Below are positions 62,750 through 64,000 of a stretch of DNA of 64,000 bases, one piece after another (position 1 is the stretch's first letter; each line of letters opens with the position of its first letter). The notes beneath the pieces are model-generated. The model worked only from the letters and a program-made list of their open reading frames with translations, searched no databases and was not told the origin of the DNA. The stretch is from assembly GCF_012516435.1 (NCBI RefSeq), contig NZ_CP051216.1, forward strand, positions 3,161,669-3,225,668, written 5' to 3'. Origin of the DNA: Pseudodesulfovibrio sp. zrk46. GTDB lineage: Bacteria; Desulfobacterota; Desulfovibrionia; Desulfovibrionales; Desulfovibrionaceae. The position numbers and the translations under genes were made by a program.

Positions 62750-64000
62750 ATCGATCAGTAGGCATTCTTCTTGTTGACGATGAAAAGGATTTTGCAGTTG
62801 GAATGGCTCGACTCATTGGACGTCAATACCCTGAGGAGCGTATTAAAGCTGTTCATTCAGGTGAAGAGGCCTTGGCTGAATTGCAACGGGATTATTATGG
62901 ACTCATGCTCACCGATTTGAATATGCCAGGTATGGATGGGGTTTCTTTGCTTACAGCTGCAAAAGATGCTCATCCAGAGTTAAGCGTGGTCATGTTGACG
63001 GCATATGGAACAGTCGCAAAAGCAGTAGATGCCTTGAAAATTGGAGCTTACGATTTCCTTACCAAACCTGTAGAATCGGGTGAACTGTTTCAAGTTATTC
63101 AACGAGGTCTGGAACGGAGTTCGTTGTTGCGTGATAATGCTAGGTTGCAGGAAATGGTGGAGCAGTATTGTGGGCCCAATGAGTTAGTGGGGGATAGCTA
63201 TGCAATAAGGCGTCTAAAGGATGGTGTGGCGGCTGTTGCAGAATCAGATTATACAGTGTTGATTCGTGGTGAATCAGGAACCGGTAAGGAATTAGTTGCT
63301 AGAACTATCCATAAAATGAGCAAGCGACGCAACAAGCCTATGCTTACGGTAAACTGCCCGGCCATTCCTGATCAGCTATTGGAGAGTGAACTTTTTGGTC
63401 ATGTGAAAGGAGCTTTTACTGGAGCAGATCGTGATCGTAAGGGAATATTTGCATCTGCTAATGGTGGAACTTTGTTGCTTGATGAAATTGGTGATATCTC
63501 TCCGGGGATTCAGACAAAACTTCTGAGAGCTTTGCAAGAAGGGGAGATCCGACCTGTAGGCTCAAGCAAAACCATTCCAGTTGATGTCCGTATCCTTGCT
63601 TCCACCAATCAGCCATTGGAAGACAAAATTAAAGATAACAGTTTTCGTGAGGATTTGTATTATCGATTGAACGTCCTCAACCTTAATGTTCCTGCTTTGC
63701 GTGAGCGAAGTGAGGATATTGCCATGCTTACTCATCATTTCCTTGAAAGCGCTTGTGATGAGATGAAGATTTCACCCAAGGAAATCACTCCGGACGCGGT
63801 GGCTTGCTTGGTTGCTAAACCTTGGCCGGGTAATGTTCGAGAGTTGCAAAATTTTATTCGTAGGTTGGCTGTATTCTCTCCAAGTGACACCATTGAATTG
63901 GCGCATATCCGATTAGTAGAAGGTTTAGATGGTGTCCCTGAGAGCGGAGCACAAGGGCTTGCCCCCTATAAAGATGCGAAGGAAAAGGTTGTCGACGATT
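62746..64000 (+). CDS. Sigma-54-dependent NtrC-type response regulator (cut by window end)
   Basis: The frame is open to the window's last base, so the Fis-type DNA-binding end is missing. Visible are a receiver domain (about 5-120; LLVDDEKDF, phospho-Asp57 in LMLTDLNMPGMDG, Lys in FLTKPVE) and an AAA+ activator domain with Walker A GESGTGKE, the GAFTGA loop (about 222-227), LLDEIGD and KPWPGNVREL. It starts at an ATGA overlap with the kinase gene, so the two are coupled and form a two-component system. It probably activates the divergent exporter operon from the palindrome at 60156. Confidence 0.94.
   Translation, partial: MNRSVGILLVDDEKDFAVGMARLIGRQYPEERIKAVHSGEEALAELQRDYYGLMLTDLNMPGMDGVSLLTAAKDAHPELSVVMLTAYGTVAKAVDALKIGAYDFLTKPVESGELFQVIQRGLERSSLLRDNARLQEMVEQYCGPNELVGDSYAIRRLKDGVAAVAESDYTVLIRGESGTGKELVARTIHKMSKRRNKPMLTVNCPAIPDQLLESELFGHVKGAFTGADRDRKGIFASANGGTLLLDEIGDISPGIQTKLLRALQEGEIRPVGSSKTIPVDVRILASTNQPLEDKIKDNSFREDLYYRLNVLNLNVPALRERSEDIAMLTHHFLESACDEMKISPKEITPDAVACLVAKPWPGNVRELQNFIRRLAVFSPSDTIELAHIRLVEGLDGVPESGAQGLAPYKDAKEKVVDD

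Noticed and set aside
1..64000. Insertion sequences, integrases, prophage genes, CRISPR arrays
   Set aside because: No transposase or integrase motif, no regularly spaced repeats and no target duplications were noticed on reading.

Overview
The window looks like a chromosomal segment of a sulfate-reducing member of the Desulfovibrionaceae, of moderate GC (Desulfovibrio, Pseudodesulfovibrio or a relative). This is inferred from gene content: a tetrahaem cytochrome c3, a four-subunit 2-oxoacid:ferredoxin oxidoreductase, an L-serine dehydratase of the iron-sulfur type, a c-haem sensor kinase, several sigma-54-linked regulators and a motAB-PilZ locus. I see no rRNA, tRNA, CRISPR array, insertion sequence or phage gene. 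The window cuts a gene at each end: cbiC at the left and a sigma-54 response regulator at the right.

Layout. 1-5.1 kb: end of cbiC (cobalamin synthesis), the korDABC operon (2-oxoglutarate-type ferredoxin oxidoreductase) and the RNA ligase gene rtcB. 5.1-8.8 kb: a FlgO-like lipoprotein, purine nucleoside phosphorylase, motA, motB and a PilZ protein. 8.8-14.3 kb: an unusual acetyl-CoA carboxylase set (divergent biotin carboxylase, a fused alpha-beta carboxyltransferase, a two-domain biotin carrier), a small conserved protein and ssb. 14.4-19 kb: a GAF-type sigma-54 activator facing a three-gene chemotaxis unit (hypothetical, cheW, MCP) with a candidate -24/-12 promoter. 19-19.6 kb is largely gene-free, with one possible gene remnant.

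20.4-30 kb is the main accessory region. It holds a DUF169/LysR divergent pair, then an AraC-type regulator divergent from an iron alcohol dehydrogenase (an arrangement like E. coli yqhC-yqhD). A long same-strand run follows: exported alpha/beta hydrolase, acetyltransferase, cyclophilin-like protein, cupin, a cupin relic, an exported carboxymuconolactone-decarboxylase-family protein, a flavodoxin-like protein, an exported protein with two cyclophilin-like domains, and an MFS exporter. The content suggests handling of a reactive carbonyl, quinone or aromatic compound; the substrate is unknown.

30-45 kb: a membrane protein of unknown function, a SWIM-SNF2 helicase, an oligopeptide-type binding lipoprotein, a bifunctional Rel/SpoT, cytochrome c3, a TerB-like protein, a polar amino acid ABC transporter with a fused double permease, sdaA, and an exported nickel superoxide dismutase. 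45-50 kb: a TetR-MFP-RND efflux operon with two identical palindromic sites upstream. 50-54.4 kb: a LytTR regulator, a LytS-type kinase and a short CstA-family transporter, resembling the BtsSR-BtsT pyruvate system. 54.4-56.6 kb: thiM and a pseudokinase-universal stress protein fusion.

56.7-64 kb: an operon encoding a YeiH/PF03601-family putative sulfate exporter, a 57-residue membrane protein, a universal stress protein and two small membrane proteins. It diverges from a c-haem (Tll0287-like) histidine kinase and a sigma-54 response regulator. The space between them carries a near-consensus -24/-12 promoter facing the exporter and a palindrome about 100 bp upstream of the predicted start, so this appears to be a self-contained haem-sensing signalling and transport module. 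It is the most coherent regulatory circuit in the window.
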